From: Isoetes taiwanensis
Taxonomy: Eukaryota; Streptophyta; Lycopodiopsida; Isoetales; Isoetaceae
Direction: 5' to 3'
NCBI GenBank assembly: GCA_021234155.1
Contig: JAJEKV010000104.1
Span: forward strand, 2,465,985 to 2,529,984
Length of the DNA: 64,000 nt
Part shown: one piece after another, positions 35,599 through 48,329 of the stretch
Layout of the letters: each line of letters opens with the position of its first letter
Position numbering within the stretch: position 1 is the first letter of the stretch
The notes under the pieces: model-generated
The model's database searches: none
The model's input: the letters and a program-made list of their open reading frames with translations, nothing else
Told to the model about the DNA's origin: nothing
Made by a program: the position numbers and the translations under genes

Positions 35599-36022
35599 GC
35601 TTGGGGAGACAACTTGCTATCTTTGGGAATTTATATTCTTGGGAGAGCAATGAGGGGGCCTGTGTGTCTATTGGACTTCATGGATTGTGGCAAAAGGAGA
35701 GAGATATTAAACCTCTTGGAATGTAGAAAATACAAGTTGCCTGGAATTAAGACACTCAAAGTGGAAGCAAGTGTGTGGGGTTCGACGGGGAAAGCCTATG
35801 GCATTGGCGAAATCCTCTTGAAATGTAGGAAATAGAAGTTGCCACGAGGTGGAACTCTCAAAGTGGTGGGCGTGTGTGTCGCGGCGAAGAAAAGCCAATA
35901 ATCTATAGTCGTTGGCTAATGACATATAAATTATATTTCAGCAGATAGATCCTTGGGATGGAACTATACAGTCATTCGGATAGTCTCTAGCTTTCGAGAC
36001 ATGGTTGTTTAGGACTAGAGTT
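35599..36022. other. No gene; short internal duplication
   Basis: The phrase CCTCTTGGAATGTAGAAAATACAAGTTGCC (about 35712) has a second copy near 35815 (CCTCTTGAAATGTAGGAAATAGAAGTTGCC), a period of about 100 bp. No coding similarity. (Phrases here are shown only to identify the repeat by their common part TGTAG-AAATA-AAGTTGCC.). Confidence 0.4.
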
Positions 36023-37552
36023 TGTGGCGTTCCCAAGTATTTATCACGGTATATGTATGCATGCCATGACCTGCGTCACGGCATGTACTGGAAGCCTAGG
36101 GACTGATGGGGTTCACAAATGACCAATGGATAATTATGGGGTTTATTGGCATAATTAACCTAATTATCTTATTTGGTCTAATTAACTAAATATCACAATG
36201 AGGGATGCCACCTTAGCCCAAATCGATTGGCGGGAGGGACTTGCTATTTTGGTTGGGAGAAATAGGGCCCTACCCCCATTCAACCCAAATTCGGGTGGAG
36301 AGTGAGGGAGGAAGCGGCTACCGGCTTTGGCCATTTTGCCAATACTACCAACGACCTCAAGCTATGGAAGCCTTCAGATTCTAGCGGCTCCGGCCAAGAG
36401 GCGGATTTAGTCTTTCAGATAGCTTTATTCTGGCGACAATTCTTTGAATAGATGGAATGATTAAAATTCTCTTGTATGTTGTTGCGGATACTTAGATGGT
36501 GTTTATATTAGATTTCTTTTAAAGCTAGCTTCGTGTATTGGGAATTACCGGGGAAGGGTAGAGACCTAAAAAGCCTCTTAGCGGTAGAGATAATATATTT
36601 AGACCCATAATACCCAATAATTGCGGCATATGCTGAAACCAACTGGATGCTATGATGTGGTTGGCCCACCGGATACTTGAGTATGATGGTGGTCGGGGTG
36701 GGGTCTTGCCTAGGCGTGGCCTCACCGGGACTTCCTACGGTGTACTGGAAGCATGGCGGGTCTGCCATGTGTGGGCGGGTATGGAATTACGACCTCTGCG
36801 AATTACATTTGGACCAACTGCCTATGGGCGCCACGGACCGAGCAGGCGGTGAGCCGACGCTTAGATTTAGGGGAAGTAAATTGGGAGTGCGAATCGCGGG
36901 GTCGGTGATGCGACGCGTGTTCTCTAGCACACCGAGGGGATCCGTCATGTTGGGAAGCCCGGCGCCTCCTTGACTTGCCTCATGGGGCTGGGAGATGTAA
37001 CTGGGAGGTAGTCGAAGGTGATTCCTTGGGATTGCATCTTGGAGGCTACAAGCCGCGTCCTTGGCATGATTGACCTATAGCAAAGTGTGCAGGAGGCTGA
37101 GGATGGAGTGGACTACCCCTAGCCATTGTCATATGCCGGTAAGCGCCATATTATACTTGATCTATTGACATCTTGTGACCACGACCATCAGTTGACCCCT
37201 TAGATGCAGGCCTCGGGGTTAAGCGCCTTGTCATGGCGTTTATTTCATGTATTATGGATTTGTCTTGTCTTTTTGTTGATGGTGAAGGATAGGCCACTCT
37301 TAGAGTGGTGGTATATTATTTTAGCATGATTGTTGTATGCTAGCGATGTATGTATTACTTCCATTTGTATAGGATTTTCCATAGAGGGGCGTGGGGCGAA
37401 TGACAACTTCAGTGTTCCTGCATTTCCGGACACTTGGCCATCCCAAGTGGTCGAGAATATGATAAGAGGCCTTACGAGGGGTGATGAGTAAGCCATGGGA
37501 GAATTCCCATGTTTGTGCGATGGGAGCATCATTATAGATGCAGGGCGTCACA
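36023..37552 (+). mobile_element. LTR of the 1.5-kb family, copy 5 (plus)
   Basis: Begins TGTGGCGTTCCCAAG. It shares with copy 1 the sequence around 36190-36240 (GATGCCACCTTAGCCCAAAT), and with copies 1 and 3 the distal block near 37070-37140 (GCAAAGTGTGCAGGAGG, GGATGGAGTGGACTACC, CCATTGTCATATGCC). The distal end resembles copy 3 (ATGGGAGCATCA at about 37520-37531; possible CA terminus near 37552). No primer-binding site or matching 5-bp flank was found, so it may be a solo LTR with damaged ends. Confidence 0.65.
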
Positions 37553-38180
37553 GTTTTTACTACTACTGACAAAGGCCTGGCGCCAATGATGTTTTGGTTG
37601 CGGTGCAAAAACATGTCCCACTACGTGCATGTTGCATACTTGCAACAAGCACGTAAGAATGGTTCATCCCTGCTCATGCCAAAAGCGGGCTTGAAAACCA
37701 ACTTTTAAATATGTTTTGTAAGTAGACAAAGACAATCAATAGAGGAATGAAATTTATATTTATAAATGCATTACTTGTTGCATGGCCTTCCTCTTTGTCG
37801 TAAATGTAGAAAAAAGGGGCGATCAACAATATATTTATAATTTGTTAAGCTGAGAGCGAAATTTATCATGATGTTGCTTGCATTTCTCTTTCACCGACTT
37901 TCTTGTTATGTAGGGCGGCATGGGGAAGCCATTCTTTACTTGCCACTATAACTTGAGAGAGGCGGCCGAAATGCTTCCTCCATATGGATTAAGCGGTATC
38001 AAGGTAAAGGCTGATTGGATTCTCTACGAGGGTTTTGGTGAAACCCGTATGTCATTCTTGACAGAATGATTCCAAGCTTTAAGAGCGATGATCCACTGCA
38101 TGACGTGCTTGGGAAGTAGAAATGCCCCCTCTACTTCTTACTCCCCGGCGGGCGCCATCCTTACTCTGCAGGCGTGAGAA
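37553..38180. other. No gene recognised
   Basis: Short frames only; no repeat structure seen before the array that starts near 38181. Confidence 0.4.
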
Positions 38181-39095
38181 TTTTTGATGGAGTCGTATCT
38201 CTCACATCAGGTGTGATTTTTCATGTGCTTGGGCTTGTTGGAAAGCTGGTTAGAGGAAGCTTTCAACGGTGTATGGAGTACTTGCATGCTTGTCTTTGTT
38301 TAGATTGCTCCAAATCTGCTGTTTCGGGCTGTGTGCTGGGGTTTACCGTGGCAGCAGTAGACACTGACGGTGTATCTCACCACATCCGGTGTCGATTTTC
38401 ATGTGCTTGGGCTTGTTGGAAGCTGGTTGAAGGCACTTTCAAGATGTATGATACGCATGCTTTATGCTTTGTTTAGGTGCTCAAATCTGCTGTTTTCGAA
38501 CAATGTGCTAGGGTTTTGTAGCAGCCCTTCTTCTTCCCTTCTTTGAGAAGTATAGCCCTACTTTGTCTTTAGTTGTTGGCCTTGGCCGCAGCGGTGTTGA
38601 AAGGTGTGTGTTGTACTCTTATTGAAGATTCACGAATTTTACTAATTTATACCTAGTTCACTGATGGTATTTGTTGATGAAGTAAAACCTGCGATATAGG
38701 AGGATTGGCGTATGTTTTAGTAAAGTATTGATTGGTCTCGTCTTGTGGCCGAAATTTTTGATCGGTCATATCTCTACATCCCAGGTGTGATTTTCATGTG
38801 CTTGGGCTTGTTGGAAAGCTTGGTTGAGATCTTTCCAGCGGTGTATGGTACCTGCATGCCTGGCTTTGTTTCTGTGCTCAAATTGGCACTTTTTCCGGAC
38901 TGTGTGCTAGGGTTTACGTGGCAATCGGTGAGCACTTCAGCGGTGTATCTCTCATCAGGTGTCGGTTGCACACCATGTGCTTGGGCTTGTTGGAAAGCTG
39001 GTTTGAGAACTTTCCAGCGATTGTAGCAGTACACCGTATGCTTGTCTTTGTTTGATTAACAAATCTGCACTTTTCGGGCAATGCTAGGGTTTTAA
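38181..39095. repeat. Degenerate tandem array, four units of about 150-190 bp
   Basis: Units start near 38187, 38366, 38762 and 38935. Each has 'GTATCTCTCAC/ATCAGGTGT', TTTTCATGTGCTTGGGCTTG, TTGGAAAGCTGGTT, TTTCAACGGTGTATG or TTCCAGCGGTGTATGG, a GCATGC-TTTGTTT block, CAAATCTGC and GTGCTAGGGTTT. A unique stretch of about 240 bp (38520-38760) separates the two pairs. TTGGAAAGCT-type phrases are common in the untranslated leaders of plant Gypsy elements. Confidence 0.75.
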
Positions 39096-39099
39096 TGGC

Positions 39100-42000
39100 G
39101 TAGGTACACACGGATATCCGAGTAAATGGCAAGTCATACCCCAAGTCGCCGGCCCGCAGAACGGTCCGTGTGTGGACCCACGCGGTTGGTGAGCTATTCG
39201 AGACCACACCAACCCATCACAGGAAGGCCCAAACACACCAACCACCCGGTTGACCCCGCGAAGCGACTCACGAAGACCATGAAGCGGGGCCACCAAGGAA
39301 GAGGCCTGCGGGCGGAGGGAGAGCGTCTTCCATGAAGAGGAGGCCGAGCCAAGGCCGATCGGCCAGCCAGGCGAGGCCATACGAGCAATCCGGCGGTCGA
39401 ACCTTGGAGCGCATCGAGGCGAGGTTGAGCCAATGGCCTTGCATATGCAGGCCTCAGGCAGTGGAGGAGAGCATAACATCTCGGATATTCGCGTGGCGGT
39501 TGGTGCCCGGAAAAAGCGGCCGAATCCGCGAGAATTGGAGGGATGGCGTGCGGCCAGTGAGATGATAGCATCCACTTCTTTGCAATTTGGCGAGGCAACA
39601 ATACCGGCGGGCTGCGGATATGAAGGCGTGTAGACCGCGGTGTTGGCGTATGGAAGGCTGGGGCCGGGGCGAGGAGCGGGTAGGCGAGAGACACTGTTAA
39701 CCTGTCAGGATCGAGGGCGAGGTTGAGGAGGCTAGACGCGACACGAGAACACGAGGCCGCCCTCATGAGAGGTTGCGGGCGCCAGCGTGAGACAAGGATT
39801 CGAGCGCTGCGGAAGCTAGCGGCGAGAAGCGGCGCTCTTGGGGTGTAAGGATTTGCTTGCGGATGGAACTCTGGTGGTGGTTGCCGGCAAGGCAAGGGCC
39901 TCCCATCTTGCGAGACACATGAGCAACTCAGCCATTGCCGCGGAGATGGCAAGACGCGACTAGCGTCTGCAAGAGGCTGAGCTCGGACTCAGGAGAACAG
40001 AAACCCTGACAAGAACGCCACCAACCCGAACCCCACCAACCTCTGGGGCGTCAGCTTTGGAACGCATCTTTGCTTGGACACATCGAGATCCGCAGCCCAG
40101 GGCGCCTACCACCCGGCGCTATTACTATGCCTCACCCACACCTCAACCCAACACACGTTGCGGCCCTTGAACTCCGGGAGCGAGCGAGGCCCTTGTGTAT
40201 GGTAGTCGCGAGGGCACGTGGGAGTGGGGAGGGCATCTCACTTCAGGCTCCGGACGAGATCTTGGGCCCAGGATGATGTTCCCGGCACATGACCATTGGA
40301 AAGTCGTCATGGAATTCCAGCCTTGTCGCCCGGGTGGTCATGCTCTTCCTGATTGAGGCGTGCGGGCGGGTGGCCATCTGGCGTGAGGGCGGAAGTTGAA
40401 GAGGCGGCTGCATGCGTTGGCCAGGGACTTGACCCGGCCACAGCCAAGGCAGAAGGCGTGGTGGCCAAAAGTCGAGGCTACCCACATGGGGCATGGGAGA
40501 AGCGGCGGGGCTGGTCAGGGAAGGATCGCGAGGTGAGGCAGCCAAGCGAGGGATGCGGGCACTCCGGCCCTCGAGTCCCCTCAGGGGCCCGGCCTGAGCA
40601 TCCGTCTTAAGCTCCCCACGGGACCACCACCCACCCCAGGACACGAGTGGCGATGCATGCCACTAAATAGGGATGGGTGCCCACCAGTGGTATCACGGAA
40701 TTGAGTGGCTTTCCATGGCGAGAGGATAGTCTCAATTCCATTAAGCCATGGACATGGACCTTATCTTCCTCATGAAACATACGGGAACATCTTTGGTCAC
40801 GAGGGCTGCACGATTTGCCGGGATACGGTAGCTACTCAGGTCTTGTGGAGTGCCTTAGGGAAAGCGAGGACCGCGGAGGGTGCGTGTTACTACCGAGACG
40901 GCCTGGCCCAATCCCGGTCTCCTGTGCAGAAGCTGACGGGCACAGCAGATACACAGTAGTGCGAGTGCGAAACGGCGGTGCTGGAACAATTGGGCAGGTC
41001 ATATTTCTTGGAGACTTAATCTTGGCGCCTGAGGGGCGAAGCGAATCCAAAATTACGCACCTCAGGGAGATGTGGTGACGCAAATGGACCCACTTGAGAG
41101 ATGGTTTGGCCAAAGAGCGTCCGGATGGCGGCCGGGTTACAGTATGGTAGAGGCCATTTCGCTGTTCTTTGGCGATATCTTTGACTGGTCATTTCTGATA
41201 ATTTGCTGCGGTGGTAGTCCTCCGTGCGCTTCACTTGGCAAACGGGGAGAACGGCGGCACGGTGTGGTGGATGCGTGCTAGCCAGGGCGAGCAATGCCTA
41301 CGCGATCCGCAAACCCGATTAGCCGGGGCGGGTGGTAGGGGCGAGGAAGTAAACTTCAGACCATCATTTTGTTCTTGCAGAGATAGATTGGCTGACCAGC
41401 CCAGAGAGCACCCATTGCCCCAATACCCCATGTACCGCGATTTAGCGTCTGGACTATGATCGTCTGACGGTCTATCTTGAGGATGCTTGGGCATGGTACG
41501 CAGTCTTTGCCAACTCCCACACTTCAACGTGAGGCGGTGGCCAATTTAGACGGCTCCTTACGAGGGTAGGGGCCAGTGCTTTGGGAGGCGCTCGGCGATC
41601 CCACGGGGGCTGCGTCCACCTTCCCGCAATCGGATTTAGATGGCGGGTGTCGGGAGAGCTGAGCTTGATAGCTCGCCAAATCTTTAGACCCACCGATACG
41701 CGCCCAGACCATCGTCATCACAGCTCCTTCCTCCAAGGAACCAAAGCCGGTACCTTGCGAGCACCAACTGAGATGTTTGGTCTTCTAGGCAGCCACCCTA
41801 GGGCCTTACGGAGAAAGGTCTTGAGTAGCTTTGCCGACCCACGAGGAAATATTACCGAGGAACAATGGGTGAGATACTTTGCGGCCATTTGTATGACCCA
41901 ATGGGAGCCCAGGGCACCTCATGACGGGCCTAGCGGTCGTGCGGGGATGTCATAATGGGCACATAGCGCCTGCATAGCGGGAAGGCGGCGGTTGGATGGT

Positions 42001-43840
42001 ATGCGGTGAGCTTCTCAAGTGGGCGGGCCCCAATAGTGCCCGGTTCTCACGGCACTCTTCAGCGAGGGGGCATTGCAAGAAGGCTTCCCCATGGACTACC
42101 GGTAGAGTTGTGCCATATACAAAGCGGGGACCCCCGCGGTGATAACTATACATTACCATTATAGTCGATTCTGTCTTTGCCAAAATTTTGCCCCAGGGAT
42201 TCTTGGCGTGTCGACACTTTAGGCGGGGAGGATGGAAGTCTTGGGGCTCTCTCCATATGAGCTTGAGCTTCATGACATTCTACTATTAGCCATATCTTCA
42301 CTCTGGGCTCATAGAGGATGGCAGGAATCGGCCTTGAATCATAGCACATTTGCTTTGTGGATTTAAGCAAAAGGCTTTTGACCGATTGCCTCGGGATAAG
42401 TTGTGGGATAGATTGGACAGCTAGGGACCCGATGGAAGCTTTAGCGAGAATCTTATATCTGAGACTATCACATTTGCTCAGGTCGTCTCACAGCCAGGGG
42501 AGCAGTTGTTAGTAACATTAAGGGTCTTGCTTGAGACTGCCCACCTATCACGGCAGCTCTACCGGCTTGTACATTGACGGTAGAAGAATGGCTGAGCTGA
42601 CACTTGCGGGGAGAGAGAGAAGGCATTTCGGTTGATGCGCACCACATAATCCGACTTAACTCATATATGCGTGATGTTGGCTGCTTCGCATATACCCCGG
42701 AGGACATGCGCGCCACACGGATGCTTTGGACACTTTACGCCCAATTCAGCGACATGAGAGTTAACTTACTTGGCCAGGAACAAAGTCTTTGGTCCCCATC
42801 ATCGACACCCGCGCCTTCCCTCATTCACTTACCGAGAGCGGTAGTGGAGGTGGCTGATCTTATAAATATTTGGGCATTGAGTTTTCTACTACCACACGGG
42901 ATTGCATCCATCAGTTCTTGCAGTCGCTGAAATTTGGAAAGCCGCACGTATGCAATGCAAACCACTTGATCCTGAAAGCTGATGCATGGGGTCACCGAGG
43001 CACACTTGTTGGGAGCCTTGGTTGAGCAGGTCACTACTCGCAGAAGGCCGAAGTGGCTGAGGCGGTGACTATCCCTCCCCTGCGGTGATCTGAAGTCTGA
43101 AGGCCTTCTTGGCTAGAACTACTTTGAGTGAAATCCGCGGTCCCCATGCTCAGATCTTACTCGAGGGAGGCAGGCTTCCCTTCCATTCTGAGCTCTTATT
43201 TGGGCATCCATTGTACTTCGAAGGTGGTGACATGGATGAAGCGTTTGCCCAACCTTGCTTTGGCGATTGGCGATGAACCCACTGGCGACTCTCAAAGCTG
43301 CTGGAAGCAAGCAGAGCCCGGTGGTTTCGCTATGGAATGTCGCGAGGCACGAGATGTGGACGGTGCATACACGAAACCTTTGCCAGGCGATGCCCGGATG
43401 CTGCTTCATGGCCAAGCTTTGGGATCTTGACCTGTCACATGTCAAGGTGGCAAATTATAAACCCGGCCGAGGTTAATCCCGCTGCTCACGAGGCCCACAC
43501 CACTACACATTGCATCCATCTACCCATGAAAAGCGCGGAACGATTGCTTCCATTCATACGGAGTGCACCACCTCCGCATTGAGGCGAGGAGATGGATTCG
43601 GGGTAGCGATGAGGGCAGAGTCTGTCAATCTTGTCAGCAGTATTGAGGATGAAAGTCCGCCCTCCGGGCACATCCGTCTGAGCATAAGGAAGCCGGTATG
43701 CTCGGTTAATTCTCACCCCTTAGGGCCTTGCATGAGCTACCCAAGCCACGGCCTCTGTAGGCTTGTTGGGATCGTACCTCGAGGTAATGGATCTGTGGAC
43801 TCGATTATGCCCCCTGTCAGGCAGTAACCTCGAGCGTACT
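39100..43840 (+). mobile_element. GC-rich LINE (non-LTR retrotransposon), degenerate
   Basis: A GC-rich block with sharply different composition from its flanks. The plus strand, in shifting frames, carries non-LTR reverse transcriptase motifs in order (see 42100-42900). Upstream, near 41600-41880, frames give VSGELSLIARQIF, DTRPDHR and DPRGNITEEQWVRYF, suiting the end of an AP endonuclease domain (SDH/DH motif) and the linker to the reverse transcriptase. The 5' part (39100-41000) is Arg/Gly/Pro-rich in all frames and could contain ORF1 but has no clear motif. No poly(A) tail was found at the 3' end, which lies close to the Gypsy LTR at 43996. Probably the same GC-rich kind of element as the ORF1-like block at 18601-19640. 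Confidence 0.65.
42100..42960 (+). pseudogene. Non-LTR reverse transcriptase domain (broken)
   Basis: Motifs in order, each in its own frame: RVVP-YKAGTPA and DNY- at about 42090-42160 (RT block 0/1, usual form 'VVPIYKKGDP..NYRPI'); SVFAKI at about 42165-42185; FVDLS-KAFDRLPRDKLWDRL at 42345-42416 (block 3, first catalytic Asp, here with a one-base slip inside); GLYIDG-EEW-like at about 42562-42595; VDAHHIRLNSY followed by DVGCFAYTPEDMRA at about 42632-42712, where the YADD box should stand but reads Y-MRD; and VVEVAD-YKYLGIEFS at about 42840-42886. The catalytic YADD is thus damaged in the sequence as given. RNA-templated DNA synthesis is the family role; this copy cannot encode it. Confidence 0.75.
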
Positions 43841-43995
43841 TGTGATTTGTATATAAGCGTGCGGTATGCTCGGCATCCTTATTGCTACTAAGGTTTTCCC
43901 GAAAACCCTTGAGTAGGGGTTTTAATCACGGTAGTATCGCTTTCTTGCTCTCTCTTTGTACTTGGGTCCCATAGGCGAGTTGGTCTCCGTGGGCG

Positions 43996-45150
43996 TGTAA
44001 GGGGGTTTTAGGTGTGTAGATATTGGACATTGGGGGTCCTACCCAGTTAAGAAAGCGATATAAAATATCTAGTGGTATACCAGGGAACTTTGCCCAAGAA
44101 ATTCATGCACTAAGCTTCTTGCATTCTTCATTATGTTGAGTAGCAAAGTTACGGTTATTTAGTGGCGAGGATTGAGCAAAACTAGAGCAGAATAATAAAA
44201 TATACCTATGTCAATCAATACATGTCTGATAGCATTCTATGAGAATAACATCAATTTTTCTAACCTCTTAGGCAAGGCAATAAATCATTTTCAAAACCGG
44301 TGACAACAATTAACATGCGTATTAGATGCGGCATTAATGATTAACTATTAGGAGTATGCTATTCATAGCGAATAATGTCGAGGAAGCGAGAGCGAGTTAT
44401 ACTGCGGTATATTGATATGCATAAATGATATCCACCAATAAGTTATGATCTTGACCTTACGGCTGATAATGATTTAATACGTAGATATGGTGAATAACGG
44501 TTAACACATAATATAAGGATCTGTTCGCCATTATTAGACTTGAATATAGAGATGTTCTCGGCTTTTATCTCGAAATAAGTTATGATCTCATAAATATAAA
44601 TCATATTCATAGTTCCGTTTATATGAGAATAGCGAGATAGACTTATCTCGTAATAGCCACAACGAACAGCCACAAAATTATCCGGTCTGTGGCGACTCTC
44701 CGTAGTTGCACTAGTCATTTCAAATGCTCTAAACTCACATCTTCTCTGATGCGATTGGTTGCATGTCCCTTAGGAATCCATCATCTCAATCAGATCTCCA
44801 TTTAGTGCGGCCTTGATGCTACTGATCAGCTTGACTCTTCTTTGATCATTTGGGGCTGACAGCAGTAACTCCTCTTTTTTGCTTTTTTGCCTTTCAATTA
44901 GAAATAGGGCTTTTGTTCTTAGCCCTTAGATCCAAGAAAATCACTCCCACCATAGATTTTCTTTTAACAATACATACTTCCACCATTAAAAATAATATCT
45001 TTTTCAAAGTTCACAAATTCGGATAGCAATCAAATATGCCAATATGGCCAGATTTTACACAACTTGCAAAAGGTAAGAGCACATGGCAGTAACCGAGGAA
45101 TGGCGTTTTTCACCCAAAATGCACAATTTTGAACAAATTATTCCTTCTAC
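43996..45150 (-). repeat. 3' LTR of the Gypsy element
   Basis: Aligns along its whole length with 51839-52999. Shared landmarks include TATAAAATATCT(A/G)GTGGTA, TATGTCAATCAATACA, TCAATTTTTCTAACCTCTTA, GGCAATAAATCATTTTCAAA, AGGGCTTTTGTTCTTAGCCC and ACCCAAAATGCACAATTTTG. Differences are mostly small indels and GCG-containing replacements. Confidence 0.88.
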
Positions 45151-46739
45151 ATTATTCCACTTACAAAACTTCGGCGATCGGCCAGTTCTTCAAAATAGTT
45201 CTTCATGATCAAAATATTTTCTTCCAAACCATTGCCTCCATCGGCGATTCTGTAATAGCTTCATATAAATGTAATCGCTTCAAGGGTAGCTTGTAATCCC
45301 ATCTAGGCGGGACTCTCTCTCACTGCGGCCTCAATATGGTGCTCCATCCCCCCTCTTCCTTCTACCTTTTGGATTATTTGTTTATTGGATAACTTTTACT
45401 ACCGCAGGGCTTCTTTGGGATGGGGAAAATGGCCAGCAATATGAGAAATGGAAAAAGCAATGGTAAAAGCTTGATGTTCATGGTTGGTAGGCCAGCTAAA
45501 ATGAATGAACATGAAATGATAGAAAAAGGATGCTCCTGCGGCGAAAAAACAAACGTTAGTAGAACATATGGCTACTAAGATGGTGGAAAGTGATTCGCGG
45601 CCACTATGAGTTGAAGGATATGAATGCGTGGAGATGAATAGATTGAATAATCCGCGGAGAAAAAGCGGAATGACCTGTCATGGTAGCAATATAAAAAAAT
45701 TAGTACAATAATTCTTTTGCACGGTGGTAAAGCTTATATGGCGGACTTTGATGTATTGAATGGGATGGATGAATGTGCAAAGTAAAATGGATTGGTCTGA
45801 TGGGAGAAAAACGTACTTTGTCAATGGAAACAAAAATAGTCCCAATAACAGAATCTTGCCTTGATGCGGTGTGGCGATCTTAATGGATTGATATGAAGGC
45901 GAGAGGTAGAAATGAGATGAATTTGATATAGCAATGGGGCAAGTACGATGGATTATGGAAAAAATGATTTTTATTTCTTCTTTATTTTTTATTTTTCAAC
46001 AATAGTACTACCCCCTTTTATTTATTCATGCGTCAGATGAATACTACACCTGACTAGCGGGCATATGTGATGATACTTTGGTCTACTGCCGTTCACTCGT
46101 GTAGGAGCTCATTTCACCGCAAAATCTTTTTAGTATCTGAATCCATTATCATATATTTCTTTGACAATATAAGGACCCCTTTCCAACGCATCTGAGTTTA
46201 CTGGTTTCTTCAATGCTTACCTCATAAAGTAAAAACTAAGTTACCTTTGTCCCGAAGTGTTTATTGTTTCGTCGATCATACCATGCTGCGGCGTTGAATT
46301 GCTTCAGCAGTGACATATAAGCATATAGTGCAGCTTTTCATCCAAGAGCTTCTAATTGTGCTAATCTTGCTTGCAAACTACCATCCCAATCTAGTTTGTG
46401 TTCATGGCCAATTCTCAGGGCCAGGGAGTTCTAACTTCGATAGGAACTATAGCTTCTTGCCTTATACTAATTTAAAAAGGTGTAGCATTTGTTGTAACTT
46501 TATGTGCAATCACGATAGGCCCTAGCATCGAAAAGCGTTTATCCCAATATGCGGTTGGCATTACAAATTTTAGTAATTATGAATTTTATAGGGTTTTATT
46601 TATGCGCTCCACGGCGTTTCTTGGCGTGGGTGATATGGAGTTGTCTTTCTATGTTTCACCATATCTAGTAGTTAAAGCTTCAATAGTATCATTAAGGAAA
46701 TGCTTACCTGTACGTGACCAATTCAAAGGGCCAACTGTT

Positions 46740-47055
46740 ATGATATTTTCCGTTACAAGAATATAGCCACATTGAAAGTGTCTTCTCCTAAATCTTGGCG
46801 TGCTTCCACCCACTTGTAGTAACATAGTGGAATTTACAAACCAAAATATATTTATTACGGTATGCATAGCGAGATGGCTTGATTAGTCCTACAAATCGAT
46901 TCCCCACATTTTTCAAAAGGCCAAGATAGGCATTATTGGATGTAAAAGACATAAGCGTCTACGTTAGAAGGCTTCCCCACCTTTGACATACATCACAATG
47001 TCTAACATATTCCTAACATCGGCCCACATGCAATTTAGGCCACCATATCAAACTG
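46740..47055 (-). pseudogene. Gypsy integrase, N-terminal zinc-binding and catalytic start
   Basis: The minus strand from 47050 reads WWPKLHV, then EYVRHCDVCQRWG (the second half of the HHCC zinc finger), a WGID-FVG box at 46891-46905 that needs one added base to read through, then IKPSRYAYRNKYILVC and VTTSGWKHA, corresponding to the 'GPIKPSS..KYILVATDYVTKWVEA' core that carries the first catalytic Asp. Stop codons interrupt the N-terminal part. Confidence 0.82.
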
Positions 47056-47429
47056 AAGAATTTTCTTAATAGTAGTATCTATAGAGAAGTATTACCCACC
47101 ACTAGGTCCATCATGACATGATTGCAACACAGCTCTAATTTCATGTGGCATTTATGCATGCGATCTCAACACATCATCATGACCTAATTTATATAATTGA
47201 CCCTTAACAAGTGTATATGGCTGATTGAATTGTGTCGTCTTTTACCAACAACACTCATAGATGCGGAAATTCCACAGCAGATAAATAAGATGCAATAATT
47301 CATACCATTGAGATGCCCGGCTTCTCTGAAAAAAGAGTACAACCATCCGGCAAACATCACGGAATATCTCCTTCTTCTTTTTGGTCACAGGGTGCGGCAA
47401 ATGATCGATGCTTGAATGTATCTTCAGCT

Positions 47430-47599
47430 CGTACAACAATTGGCTTGAATTCTACAATAACAACAATAGCGAGCAATCCTTCTAGATGCGGCAAGGCTTG
47501 TTGATCAAAATACTTCAAAGGTTGGTGGTCAGCAACAAATGCAAATTCATTAGCAAGGAGATAATGCCTAGAATTTTTTGGATCGAAAAAATCATGCAA
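47430..47599 (-). pseudogene. Gypsy RNase H fragment
   Basis: RHYLLANEFAFVADHQPLKYF and later IVVIVEFKPIVVRAEDTFKH match the plant Athila/Tat RNase H end (family form 'FTDHAALKYL' and 'LLEFDF.I..KKG..N..ADHLSR'). Confidence 0.75.
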
Positions 47600-48329
47600 G
47601 TGCCTCCGTTGATAGTAGAGTAGTTAACTTTCGGCTTTAGTTAATTGCCTACTTGCATAGAATATGGGATGTCGATATTCTTTTCATCAACTTGACACAA
47701 AATCGCCTATAGCATAGTTTGATGCATCCAATCAACACATAGATTCTTTGATTAATCTGGAGATTTAAAATGGGTGATTTAACTAGAATAGTTTTAGTTC
47801 TTCAAATGCTTTTGACATGCATCATTCCAATCATATTCCTTTGATTTTAAAGCAACAACTTAGTAAGTGGCAAGCTGCGTTGTGCATAATGATCAATAAA
47901 AGCATATATAATCCTCACGTGCCCTAAGAAAAGCTTGCAACTCTTTAACACTGGATTGGTACACCGTCAAGGATTTTAGAAGTTTTGTGTGGGTCAATGG
48001 TGAAGTCCATGTATGATACAAACAATACAACGAGCACCATATTAGCAACCACAAAAGTACATTTTTACGGGGTTCAAGGAGATTCCAAATTCCTACAGCG
48101 GCTGAAAGCATAACTCCAACGCCAGTGATAACTCAAGGATCCAAACACGGCAAAGTCATCTAAGAATACCTTCTTAAAGTCTTTACGCGGCTCCTTGAAG
48201 GCTTAGCGTAATAACTTGTGGATAATACATTTGGAGGCGTTACAGCCGAGGCATCACTAGATGGCGTAAGTTCCCCAAACCGTTCTGAGTGTTGTCTCTC
48301 CCTATCTTACGGTCTAATCAATACTTGGT

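Noticed and set aside
38181-39095. CRISPR-like repeat array
   Set aside because: Units are long, diverged and adjacent without uniform spacers, and the host is a plant.
39194-39952. The longest open frame of the window, 252 codons on the minus strand
   Set aside because: Open because of high GC content; composition (Arg, Pro, Ser, Leu) and lack of any motif argue against a gene, and the recognisable coding signal in this block is on the plus strand.
40640-40720. CAGTGGTATCACGG as another primer-binding site
   Set aside because: It only shares TGGTATCA with the initiator Met site and there is no LTR end in front of it.
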